10,585 nt of DNA. Origin: Chloroflexia bacterium (GTDB taxonomy: Bacteria > Chloroflexota > Chloroflexia > Thermomicrobiales > JALYUS01). Under the pieces are notes generated by a model. The model saw only the letters and a program-made list of their open reading frames with translations. It did not search any database and had not been told where the DNA came from. The stretch covers positions 1 through 10,585 of the forward strand of contig JAICJW010000129.1 of assembly GCA_025928215.1 (NCBI GenBank), given 5' to 3'. Both the position numbers and the translations under genes were made by a program. Shown here in pieces: positions 1 through 5,471 of this stretch (position 1 is the stretch's first letter; the number at the start of each line of letters is the position of its first letter).

Positions 1-119
1 ATCCGCCCCTGACATCACGCCCCTCCCGGTTGTCGCGACACCGCCGCCGACCAATGAATGCCGCCTCCCATGAGCGTACATGGTTCCCTTGATTTCCGCA
101 AGTGGCTTCTCTCGTACGC

Positions 120-139
120 GTTATACGTACGTACGCAAC
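120..139. repeat. Imperfect palindrome with CGTACG repeats
   Basis: Positions 120-139 read GTTATACGTACGTACGCAAC, an imperfect palindrome. Its core, CGTACGTACG at 126-135, is perfectly self-complementary. The heptamer CGTACGC occurs at 113-119 and again at 130-136. Such symmetry is typical of a dimeric DNA-binding protein site. The downstream gene carries an XRE-type HTH domain, so autoregulation is conceivable, but that link is inference. Confidence 0.35.
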
Positions 140-239
140 GACCGCCGGGAGTGCTCTATCGGTCGTTATCTGTATGTGTAAGCGACAATACCATCTTTTC
201 ATCCTCGTTTCACCGAAACACCGTAGAACCTCGCACATT

Positions 240-254
240 GGTATCGTATATACC
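240..254. promoter_or_regulatory. Possible operator/promoter: GGTAT-N5-ATACC inverted repeat
   Basis: GGTAT (240-244) and ATACC (250-254) form a 5-bp inverted repeat around CGTAT. TATATA at 247-252 overlaps it and resembles a sigma-70 -10 box. The best sequence 17 nt upstream is TAGAAC (224-229), a poor -35 box. If used, transcription would start near 259 and leave a leader of about 65 nt before the HTH-dehydratase gene. This is a weak candidate supported only by sequence symmetry and position. Confidence 0.3.
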
Positions 255-313
255 GAGACGTGGCAATTTCCGTCAACTTGCACTACCATGATGTTCGGGA
301 AACGCCTTGGCTC

Positions 314-319
314 AGGAGG
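314..319 (+). promoter_or_regulatory. Shine-Dalgarno AGGAGG that sets the start at 325
   Basis: A perfect AGGAGG lies 5 nt before ATG 325 and 11 nt before a second in-frame ATG at 331. The frame can be extended upstream to a TTG at 307, but that codon precedes the ribosome binding site, so it cannot be the start this site serves. The Shine-Dalgarno sits in front of the HTH part, not in front of the dehydratase part, so the fusion is what is translated from it. Confidence 0.8.
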
Positions 320-324
320 ATGTC

Positions 325-1542
325 ATGGGGATGAGAGAGTTTGGCGATACGATCCGCGCGGCGCGGATGAAGGCGGGGATCAGCCAGAAGATGCTGGCGG
401 ATCGCATTGGGTTATCGCGGGAATCCATCTCGAATTACGAGCGAGGCGAGGTGCAAGTTCTCTCCCCGGCCCTGCTGGAGATGTTCGCGGCGATATTAGG
501 GATGGACCCGCGGAATCTCGCCCGCATCGCCGGCTATCTCAGCCCCGGCGATGCCCCGGTGGCGAACAACAGCGGCATGAAGACGGCGCTGATCACGGGT
601 ATCACGGGGCAGGATGGCACCTATCTCGCGGAATTTCTCGTCGCGAAGGGGTACAAAGTCTACGGCATGGTGCGCGGGCAGCAGAACCCGAAGCAGGAAC
701 TCGTGCAGGCGATGATCCCCGCGTTGGAGTTCGTCGAGGGTGATCTGCTCGATCAATCCTCGCTCGTCGCCGTACTGGAAATCACGCAGCCGGACGAGGT
801 ATACAACCTCGGCGCGATCAGTTTCGTGCCGCTTTCGTGGAAGCAGCCGGTGCTGACCGGCGAGGTGACAGGGCTTGGTGTGGTGCGGATGCTCGAAGCG
901 ATCCGCATGGCGAATCCACGCATCCGGTTCTATCAGGCATCGTCGAGCGAGATGTTCGGCAAGGTGCGGGAGGTGCCGCAGACCGAACTGACGCCCTTCG
1001 CGCCCCGCTCGCCCTACGGCTTCGCCAAGGCATACGGCCATTACGCGACGGTCAACTACCGCGAGAGTTACGGCATCTTCGCGTGCAGCGGCATCCTTTT
1101 CAACCACGAAAGCCCCCGGCGCGGCCTGGAGTTCGTCACACGCAAGATCACGCACGGTGTGGCGCGCATCGTCGCGGGCAAGCAGCACGAACTCGTGCTT
1201 GGCGACCTTCAACCGCAGCGGGATTGGGGCTACGCGGGAGATTACGTGCGTGCGATGTGGGCAATGCTTCAGCAGGATGAGGCGGACGATTACGTCGTCG
1301 CATCCGGCGAGACGCACACGATCGAGGAGTTCGCCACGCGCGCCTTCGCGGAAGCCGGGCTGGACTGGCACGACTACGTGCGCTCCGATCCGAAGTTTTA
1401 CCGCCCCGCCGAGGTGAATCTGCTGATCGGCAAGCCGGAGAAGGCGGAACGCACCCTCGGCTGGGAACCGAGCGTAGATTTCCCTGCCCTCGTTCGTATG
1501 ATGGTTCAGTCGGATCTGGCGAAAGAGGGCGTTCCGGCCTGA
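325..1542 (+). CDS. XRE-type HTH domain fused to GDP-mannose 4,6-dehydratase
   Basis: This 405-residue protein has two parts. Residues 6-61 form an XRE/Cro-type helix-turn-helix: RAARMKAGISQ, then LADRIGLSRESISNYERGE with the recognition helix near 31-40. After a short linker (about 66-84), residues 85-405 are a complete short-chain dehydrogenase of the GDP-mannose 4,6-dehydratase family, which converts GDP-mannose to GDP-4-keto-6-deoxymannose for fucose, rhamnose and related sugars. Visible marks are the Rossmann motif GITGQDG (92-98), the catalytic S208-E209 in ASSSEMFG, Y231-x3-K235 in SPYGFAK, and the signatures NYRESYG and FNHESPRRG. The dehydratase alone (321 residues from Met85, nt 577) is near the normal family length, so the HTH is an added domain. 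No stop or good ribosome binding site separates the parts. A regulatory role of the HTH is inference. The dehydratase call is firm. Confidence 0.92.
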   Translation: MGMREFGDTIRAARMKAGISQKMLADRIGLSRESISNYERGEVQVLSPALLEMFAAILGMDPRNLARIAGYLSPGDAPVANNSGMKTALITGITGQDGTYLAEFLVAKGYKVYGMVRGQQNPKQELVQAMIPALEFVEGDLLDQSSLVAVLEITQPDEVYNLGAISFVPLSWKQPVLTGEVTGLGVVRMLEAIRMANPRIRFYQASSSEMFGKVREVPQTELTPFAPRSPYGFAKAYGHYATVNYRESYGIFACSGILFNHESPRRGLEFVTRKITHGVARIVAGKQHELVLGDLQPQRDWGYAGDYVRAMWAMLQQDEADDYVVASGETHTIEEFATRAFAEAGLDWHDYVRSDPKFYRPAEVNLLIGKPEKAERTLGWEPSVDFPALVRMMVQSDLAKEGVPA

Positions 1543-1553
1543 TTCGTCCCCCG

Positions 1554-1910
1554 TTACTCGCTGCCTGAAGGTAGGGGCCAACTGCCCGCTTCCTCGTGCC
1601 GGTTCGCATCCCGCTCGGTGTATTTCGCCAATGACGCGCGGAGCGCGGCGTCGAGATTGACGCCGACGGTGTTCGCGGTGGCGATGACGATATACAGCAG
1701 GTCGCCCAGTTCGTCCGCGATGGCCCGCTCCGCCTCGCTCGGCTTCTTGCGCTTTGGGCCGTAGCGGTGGTTGAGCGCGCGGGCCACTTCGCCCACCTCT
1801 TCCGTCAGCCGGGCGAGCTGCGCGAGCGGTTCCCAATAGCCGCCGTGCGCCTGTATCCAGGCGTCCACTGCCTGCTGTGCCTCCGCGATTGTCAACGGTT
1901 CGTCCGTCAT
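1554..1910 (-). CDS. MazG-like (YpjD-type) nucleotide pyrophosphohydrolase
   Basis: This 118-residue cytoplasmic protein belongs to the all-alpha MazG nucleoside triphosphate pyrophosphohydrolases, which hydrolyse (d)NTPs to the monophosphate and pyrophosphate and often clean the nucleotide pool. The metal-binding acidic motifs are visible: EExxE at E37, E38 and E41 in RLTEEVGEVARALNHRYG, and ExxD at E67 and D70 in ADELGDLLYIVIATAN. Its length and the string LTEEVGEVAR-NHRYG-KPSE resemble Bacillus YpjD, a single-domain member. Substrate cannot be told from sequence. ATG 1910 is chosen because AGAGAGG lies 8 nt upstream on the minus strand. The open frame runs on to 2489, but that part lacks family features and overlaps ppgK. 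The gene ends only 11 nt from the stop of the convergent HTH-dehydratase gene, with no terminator visible between them, and is transcribed divergently from ppgK. Confidence 0.88.
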   Translation of the reverse strand: MTDEPLTIAEAQQAVDAWIQAHGGYWEPLAQLARLTEEVGEVARALNHRYGPKRKKPSEAERAIADELGDLLYIVIATANTVGVNLDAALRASLAKYTERDANRHEEAGSWPLPSGSE

Positions 1911-2079
1911 GCTCGATTCCTCTCTCCGATGCGACGCGATCTGCCGGGATGATAACCCGTCGGCCGGGAGACTTTGCGTTCGCCGGCCATTCGAGGCTAC
2001 ACTGTGGCCCACGCAACGAACGGACGCATGCGACAGCACCCGCGCCGTGGCATGGAAAGGTGAAAAAGAGGTGGTCGGT
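1911..2079. promoter_or_regulatory. Divergent promoter region between the MazG-like gene and ppgK
   Basis: These 169 bases must hold the promoters of both divergent genes. For the minus strand, TATCAT (plus-strand 1949-1954) is a 5/6 match to a -10 box and would give a leader of roughly 30 nt, but no -35 box is recognisable. For the plus strand, TTGCGT (1974-1979), an 18-nt spacer and TACACT (1998-2003) make a modest sigma-70 candidate for ppgK. The two candidates lie close together and could interfere. Both assignments are weak. Confidence 0.35.
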
Positions 2080-2850
2080 ATGGCGGAGGAAATTCTCGGC
2101 ATTGACGTAGGTGGCTCCGGCATTAAGGGCGCGCCGGTCAATGTGCAGACAGGCGAACTGACGGGCGAGCGGCTGCGTATCAAGACGCCACAGCCCGCGA
2201 CCCCCGAGGCAATGACGGATACGATGGCCGAAATCGCCAAACATTTCAACTGGAAGGGCAAAATTGGCGTCGGCTTCCCGGCGGTCGTTAAGCAGGGGAC
2301 GATGTACACCGCCGCCAACGTTGACCCGTCATGGATTGGCACGAACGGGCAGGCGCTGATCGAGAAGAAGACGGGATGCCCGGTTTCGATCATCAACGAT
2401 GCCGATGCCGCGGGCCTGGCGGAACTGCGCTTCGGTGCGGGCAAGGGCAAGATGGGCAGCGTGATGATGATCACCCTTGGCACCGGCATCGGCGTCGGCT
2501 ACTACGTGGATGGACGGTTAGTGCCAAATACCGAACTCGGTCATTTGATCGTTGATGGGAAGGATATCGAAACGCGCGCCTCTGCCGGGGTCCGCGAGAA
2601 GAAGGATCTGTCGTGGAAAAAGTGGGGCAAACTGCTCACCGAGTACTTCCAGGAACTGGAGCGACTGCTCTGGCCGGACCTCTTCATTATTGGTGGTGGC
2701 GTCAGCGATGAGTTCGACAAACTCGCCCCGTACATCGAAATCCAGACACCAATCGTTCCGGCCCAGATGCTCAATCTCGCGGGCATCGTCGGCGCCGCTC
2801 TCGCCGCCGAGGGCGAGATTGGGCGGAAGCGCGGGGTGAAGGATGCGTAA
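2080..2850 (+). CDS. ppgK: Polyphosphate glucokinase (ROK superfamily)
   Basis: This 256-residue cytoplasmic enzyme phosphorylates glucose to glucose-6-phosphate using inorganic polyphosphate, and in many members also ATP. The N-terminal phosphate-binding motif is GIDVGGSGIKG (7-17). The catalytic base is D107 in the NDADAAGLAE motif (106-115), followed by the second nucleotide loop ITLGTGIGVG (131-140). E152-x2-H155 is the usual ROK pair. The region RASAGVREKKDLSWKKWG (166-183) is characteristic of polyphosphate glucokinases and stands where typical ROK kinases carry the CxCGxxGC zinc motif, which is absent. The length matches the family. ATG 2080 is preferred because AGAGGTGG lies 5 nt upstream and the conserved fold begins at once; the frame extends upstream without family features. 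The gene overlaps the next one by 8 nt, so the two are probably co-transcribed and translationally coupled. ATP-versus-polyphosphate preference cannot be read here. Confidence 0.93.
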   Translation: MAEEILGIDVGGSGIKGAPVNVQTGELTGERLRIKTPQPATPEAMTDTMAEIAKHFNWKGKIGVGFPAVVKQGTMYTAANVDPSWIGTNGQALIEKKTGCPVSIINDADAAGLAELRFGAGKGKMGSVMMITLGTGIGVGYYVDGRLVPNTELGHLIVDGKDIETRASAGVREKKDLSWKKWGKLLTEYFQELERLLWPDLFIIGGGVSDEFDKLAPYIEIQTPIVPAQMLNLAGIVGAALAAEGEIGRKRGVKDA

Positions 2851-3427
2851 GGGAATCTCGCCCGCCCTGCTGATCGGCATCGTTGCCCTCGCCTTCGCCT
2901 GCTTCTTCGTCGGCTTGATCGTCGCCGCCTCCCTGCGCTCACCGTCCGCCCCGCCTGCCACCGCCGCCCCCGGCGGTGCCGCCACTGCTGCCGCCACCTC
3001 TGCCGCGGCAGCCGCCCCGACGATTGCCCTTGCCGCCTTGCAGCCGGTCACAGGGGAGACCTACTTCTCGCTCGACAAGCTCAACCAGACCTCGCTGCTG
3101 ACGACGCCGGTGCCACCGATCACCGTGGGGGCAGGGGAGGCAGTGACGCTGTCGGGGTGGGCGGTGGACACGCGAGCGGGGAAGGCAGCGGGAGGTGTGC
3201 TGGTGGTGATTGATGGAGGGCAGACAGTGGAGGCGAAGTATGGGATGGAGCGGGGGGATGTGGCGACAGCCTTGAAGAGTGGGGGCTATGCGAAGAGTGG
3301 GTTTGTAGCGACGGTGGGGGGAGGGACGCTGCCCGCGGGGAAGCATGAGTTGACGATCCGGATCGTGACGGCGGATGGGCGGGGGTATTACGCGCCGACG
3401 CAAGCAATCACCATCACGGTGGCGTGA
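2843..3427 (+). CDS. Membrane-anchored protein with extracellular Ig-like domain
   Basis: This 194-residue protein has one N-terminal transmembrane segment (about residues 7-29, ALLIGIVALAFACFFVGLIV) preceded by basic residues, which predicts a cytoplasmic N-terminus and an exported C-terminus. An Ala/Pro/Thr-rich linker follows (about 33-60). Residues 66-194 look like a beta-sandwich domain with the pattern LSGWAVD, GGVLVVIDGG, KSGFVATV, LPAGKHELTIRIVTADG. I recognise this pattern from the extracellular C-terminal domains of some bacterial membrane proteins and glycosyltransferases, but its function is unknown. The start overlaps ppgK (ATG 2843, ppgK stop 2848-2850), so translation is probably coupled. 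Codon use changes near 3120: upstream third positions are mostly C, downstream mostly G, with many runs of G. That may mean the domain was acquired separately. No specific function is assigned. Confidence 0.82.
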   Translation: MRKGISPALLIGIVALAFACFFVGLIVAASLRSPSAPPATAAPGGAATAAATSAAAAAPTIALAALQPVTGETYFSLDKLNQTSLLTTPVPPITVGAGEAVTLSGWAVDTRAGKAAGGVLVVIDGGQTVEAKYGMERGDVATALKSGGYAKSGFVATVGGGTLPAGKHELTIRIVTADGRGYYAPTQAITITVA

Positions 3428-3458
3428 GGGACGAATACACGGGAAAGACCTGATGGAC

Positions 3459-3494
3459 CTCATCATGCCAGAGCGCTATGTGTTCCATGATGAG
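3459..3494. repeat. 9-bp perfect inverted repeat in the intergenic gap
   Basis: CTCATCATG (3459-3467) and CATGATGAG (3486-3494) are exact reverse complements separated by 18 nt. The pair lies between the stop at 3427 and the lipoprotein start at 3521, ending 16 nt before the Shine-Dalgarno GGAGG (3510-3514). It could be an operator for the lipoprotein gene, or an RNA hairpin that ends or processes the ppgK transcript. There is no T-run after it, so a classical terminator is unlikely. Confidence 0.5.
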
Positions 3495-3520
3495 CGTATT
3501 CCCCCATTCGGAGGCCAACG

Positions 3521-4069
3521 ATGCACACCGATCACACAGTAACCGTATATCCTCCCTGGCTCCTGCGTCGCTCCGTTCTCGGCGGTATCAGCGCGCTGCT
3601 CGGTAATGTGCTCCTCGCCGCGTGCGGTGGAAACTCCGGCGCGCAGTTGCCGACGCCCCTGCCCTCGCCCACGAGCGGCCCGATCGTCTCCACGAGTGTC
3701 AATGTGCCATCGAACGGTCCACTCTCGTCGCTCGTCCCCGCCACTCCCCCGCCGGCCACATCGCCGCCCGCCGGGGCGATACCAACGATTACCAACGCCG
3801 CGAATGGCACGACGATCAATCTCACCGTCGGCACACAGGCGCTTCTCGCGCTGGACAGCGATCACGACTGGACCGTCATGGTGGCGGATCCGACGGTGCT
3901 GACGCCCGTCGTTGGTGCGGCGCTCCCCGCGGGAGCGCAAGGCATCTACACGGCGAGTAAGCCGGGGCAGACGACACTCTCGGCGACCGGCGATCCGCCC
4001 TGCCGGAAGGCGCAGCCCCCGTGTGGCGCGCCCACGGTGCTCTTCCGCGCGCAGATTGTTGTCGCGTAG
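3521..4069 (+). CDS. Lipoprotein with C-terminal C-x6-C beta domain
   Basis: This 182-residue exported protein is of unknown function. The N-terminus has paired arginines R16-R17, a hydrophobic stretch and a lipobox L32-A33-A34-C35, so Cys35 should be lipidated and the protein held at the outer face of the membrane. Residues 39-88 are a Pro/Ser/Thr-rich spacer. Residues 91-182 form a compact domain rich in beta-prone sequence with TVGTQALLAL, W117, ADPTVL, GIYTASKPGQTTLSATG and a C-x6-C pair (C161, C168). The same 92-residue domain ends the next gene; by hand count 47 of 92 positions are identical with no gap. The pattern faintly recalls the chagasin/I42 inhibitor fold (beta strands, G-x-T-x-L near the end), but this is a guess. 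The start is fixed by GGAGG 6 nt before ATG 3521. Confidence 0.85.
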   Translation: MHTDHTVTVYPPWLLRRSVLGGISALLGNVLLAACGGNSGAQLPTPLPSPTSGPIVSTSVNVPSNGPLSSLVPATPPPATSPPAGAIPTITNAANGTTINLTVGTQALLALDSDHDWTVMVADPTVLTPVVGAALPAGAQGIYTASKPGQTTLSATGDPPCRKAQPPCGAPTVLFRAQIVVA

Positions 4070-4080
4070 TCGCGCCCAAC

Positions 4081-4095
4081 GGAGACCCGGTCTCC
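4081..4095. repeat. Short stem-loop after the lipoprotein gene
   Basis: GGAGAC (4081-4086) and GTCTCC (4090-4095) pair around a CCG loop, 12 nt after the lipoprotein stop codon. The position suits a transcript-end hairpin, but no T-run follows, so it is at best a weak or factor-assisted terminator. In the rest of the gap to 4226 I see no convincing promoter. Confidence 0.35.
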
Positions 4096-4226
4096 CGCTC
4101 ATTGCCGTGATTGCCTCATCGGTGGGCTCTATTGGATGTATCCTGCATTGTGCGCCGGCATGGAACAGACGCGGCGTTCCAGTCGTCCTCTCTCTATCGG
4201 TTGCTCGCGCTCGTCGGGAGGTCGCT

Positions 4227-5318
4227 ATGTCCCTGAAAAAGTCTCTCAGTCTGCTGCTTGTCGGACTCGTGGCGCTCACCGGCCTCGGCGGTGTGCGGGC
4301 GGCATCGTCCTTCGCGGACCCGCACTTTCAGGCACAGTGGCAGCAGGACGAGGCGATCACCCCCAACTTCTGGGGGCCGCTCGCGAACGCGAAAGAGGGG
4401 CAGCAGGAACCCTACAAGGAAGCGCCCGGGGGCCAGCGTCTCGTACAGTATTTCGATAAGGGGCGGATGGAACTCGCGACTGGCGCATCGGGCGTAACCG
4501 TCACATCGGGACTCCTGGTCCATGAGTTGATCACCGGGCAACTGCAACGCGGCGACAACCAGTTTCAGGCGCTCGCACCTGCCGCAGTCTCCGTTGCGGG
4601 GGATAGCACCAACCCCTTCCCGCTCTACCGCGATCTCGGCAGCGGGCCTGCCGTCAGCACCACAACCGCGGTGGGTTCACCCGTGACGCTGCTGCTGACA
4701 CCGCAGGGAGGGAGCACCATTGCCCCGCCGCAGGATGAACGAGCGGTTATCGCGCTCATTGACGGCCAAACCGGGCATAGCCTGCCCAAGGGCTTTGCGG
4801 ACTTTCGTGCTCATGTTGGGTTGCAGAATGTCGGCTTGGCGCTCACTGACCCCTTCTGGGCGGACGTCGCAATCGCGGGGAAGACCCAACGTATTCTTAT
4901 CCAGGCGTTTGAACGCCGCGTGCTGACCTATAATTCGACCAATCCCGCTCCGTTTCAGGTGGAGTTCGGCAATGTGGGGCAGCAGTATTATGCCTGGCGC
5001 TACGGCACAGCGGTGCAGACGGGTAGCCTCCGCACGGTGACGCTCGCCGCGAGTGGTCAGATGATTACCCTGGCAGTGGGGGAATCGTTCTCGCTCTCGC
5101 TGGGCAGTGAGTTCAACTGGCAAATCGCGATCGCCGATCCAACGATTGTCAGCCGCGACCCGGCTGCCTCAACGCCCGCCGGCAGTCAGGGAATCTATGT
5201 CGCACGGCAAGCCGGCCAAACGACGCTCACCGCGACGGGCAATCCGACGTGTTACACCGCGACCCCGCCATGTGAGGCCCCATCGCGGCTCTTCCGCGTG
5301 CAGATCACCGTCACCTGA
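4227..5318 (+). CDS. Secreted protein with W/F-rich repeats and the shared C-x6-C domain
   Basis: This 363-residue exported protein is of unknown function. A Sec-type signal peptide is clear (K4-K5, hydrophobic 7-22, likely cleavage after VRA at residue 25). The mature part has a segment with FWGPLANA, GGQRLVQYFDKGRMEL and a later, related one with FWADVAI, QRILIQAFERRVLTYN, GQQYYAWRYG. This W/F-G-VQ-FE-R pattern is familiar from secreted proteins of Chloroflexota. Residues 272-363 are the 92-residue domain also found in the upstream lipoprotein, including the C-x6-C pair. The start is set at ATG 4227 by GGGAGG 5 nt upstream; the open frame extends back to 3912, but that part overlaps the lipoprotein gene and lacks any signal. 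Together with its neighbour it looks like a surface protein pair made by sharing a module. The lipoprotein stop and this start are 157 nt apart. Confidence 0.85.
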   Translation: MSLKKSLSLLLVGLVALTGLGGVRAASSFADPHFQAQWQQDEAITPNFWGPLANAKEGQQEPYKEAPGGQRLVQYFDKGRMELATGASGVTVTSGLLVHELITGQLQRGDNQFQALAPAAVSVAGDSTNPFPLYRDLGSGPAVSTTTAVGSPVTLLLTPQGGSTIAPPQDERAVIALIDGQTGHSLPKGFADFRAHVGLQNVGLALTDPFWADVAIAGKTQRILIQAFERRVLTYNSTNPAPFQVEFGNVGQQYYAWRYGTAVQTGSLRTVTLAASGQMITLAVGESFSLSLGSEFNWQIAIADPTIVSRDPAASTPAGSQGIYVARQAGQTTLTATGNPTCYTATPPCEAPSRLFRVQITVT

Positions 5319-5351
5319 ACGTGCTCGGTGAACCGCTCGCGTCTCTCGTGC

Positions 5352-5357
5352 TACAAT
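5352..5357 (+). promoter_or_regulatory. Candidate -10 box TACAAT for the acyltransferase gene
   Basis: TACAAT (5352-5357) matches the sigma-70 -10 consensus at 5 of 6 positions and lies 34 nt after the previous stop codon. GTGAAC (5328-5333), 18 nt upstream, is a poor -35 box. Use of this promoter would give a leader of about 108 nt that begins just before the stem-loop at 5372. Confidence 0.45.
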
Positions 5358-5371
5358 AGCGGACAAATATC

Positions 5372-5405
5372 TGGCGCCCGATCCGCCGGGGAGTCGGGCA
5401 CGCCA
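5372..5405 (+). other. Bulged stem-loop in the acyltransferase 5' leader
   Basis: TGGC (5372-5375) pairs with GCCA (5402-5405), and GCCCGA (5376-5381) with TCGGGC (5394-5399), leaving only A5400-C5401 bulged. This gives a 10-bp stem closed by a 12-nt C/G-rich loop. It lies about 15 nt after the candidate -10 box and well before the start codon at 5472. A leader hairpin could influence RNA stability or transcription. It resembles no riboswitch class I know. Confidence 0.45.
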
Positions 5406-5471
5406 TTGATGATCCCGTAGCGGCCATGAACCGTGTGCCGGGCATGAAGCGATCCGAAGGCTGGAGAGGGA

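Larger units (their letters stand above)
1..324. other. Non-coding upstream region of the HTH-dehydratase gene
   Basis: I see no convincing complete gene in this stretch. It is clearly richer in A and T than the coding DNA that follows, as expected for a regulatory leader. Open frames crossing it have no family resemblance. Two partial possibilities exist at the left edge. On the plus strand, frame 2 is open from base 2 to a TGA at 71-73 and reads as a Pro/Thr-rich tail, which could be the end of an upstream exported protein. On the minus strand, an ATG at 15-13 is preceded by GGGAGGGG, which could start a divergent gene. Neither can be decided from so few bases. The region holds two imperfect palindromes (120-139 and 240-254) and a TATATA at 247-252 that could serve as a -10 box, though no good -35 box lies at the right distance. 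Confidence 0.6.

Noticed and set aside
1..15. Start of a divergent minus-strand gene at ATG 15-13
   Set aside because: A GGGAGGGG precedes it, but only five codons are in the window, too few to support a gene.
307..324. TTG 307 as the start of the HTH-dehydratase gene
   Set aside because: It lies upstream of the AGGAGG at 314-319, which correctly serves ATG 325; no site precedes TTG 307 at a useful distance.
1909..2079. N-terminal extension of polyphosphate glucokinase
   Set aside because: It lacks family features, would cover the divergent promoter region, and ATG 2080 has a suitable ribosome binding site right before the conserved fold.
496..2244. Long minus-strand open frame of 582 codons opposite the dehydratase and the MazG-like gene
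   Set aside because: It is rich in Arg, Ala and His with no domain pattern, and lies opposite a clear dehydratase in GC-rich DNA, where long antisense frames arise by codon bias.
1911..2489. N-terminal extension of the MazG-like protein on the minus strand
   Set aside because: The added sequence is opposite ppgK, has no family resemblance, and the conserved length and ribosome binding site fit ATG 1910.
2939..3466. Minus-strand open frames of 95-175 codons opposite the Ig-like protein
   Set aside because: They are Arg/His/Pro/Ser-rich low-complexity sequence created by the G-rich opposite strand, without a ribosome binding site or domain.
3912..4226. Upstream extension of the secreted protein frame into the lipoprotein gene
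   Set aside because: The extension is Arg-rich shadow sequence; the signal peptide and GGGAGG identify ATG 4227 as the start.
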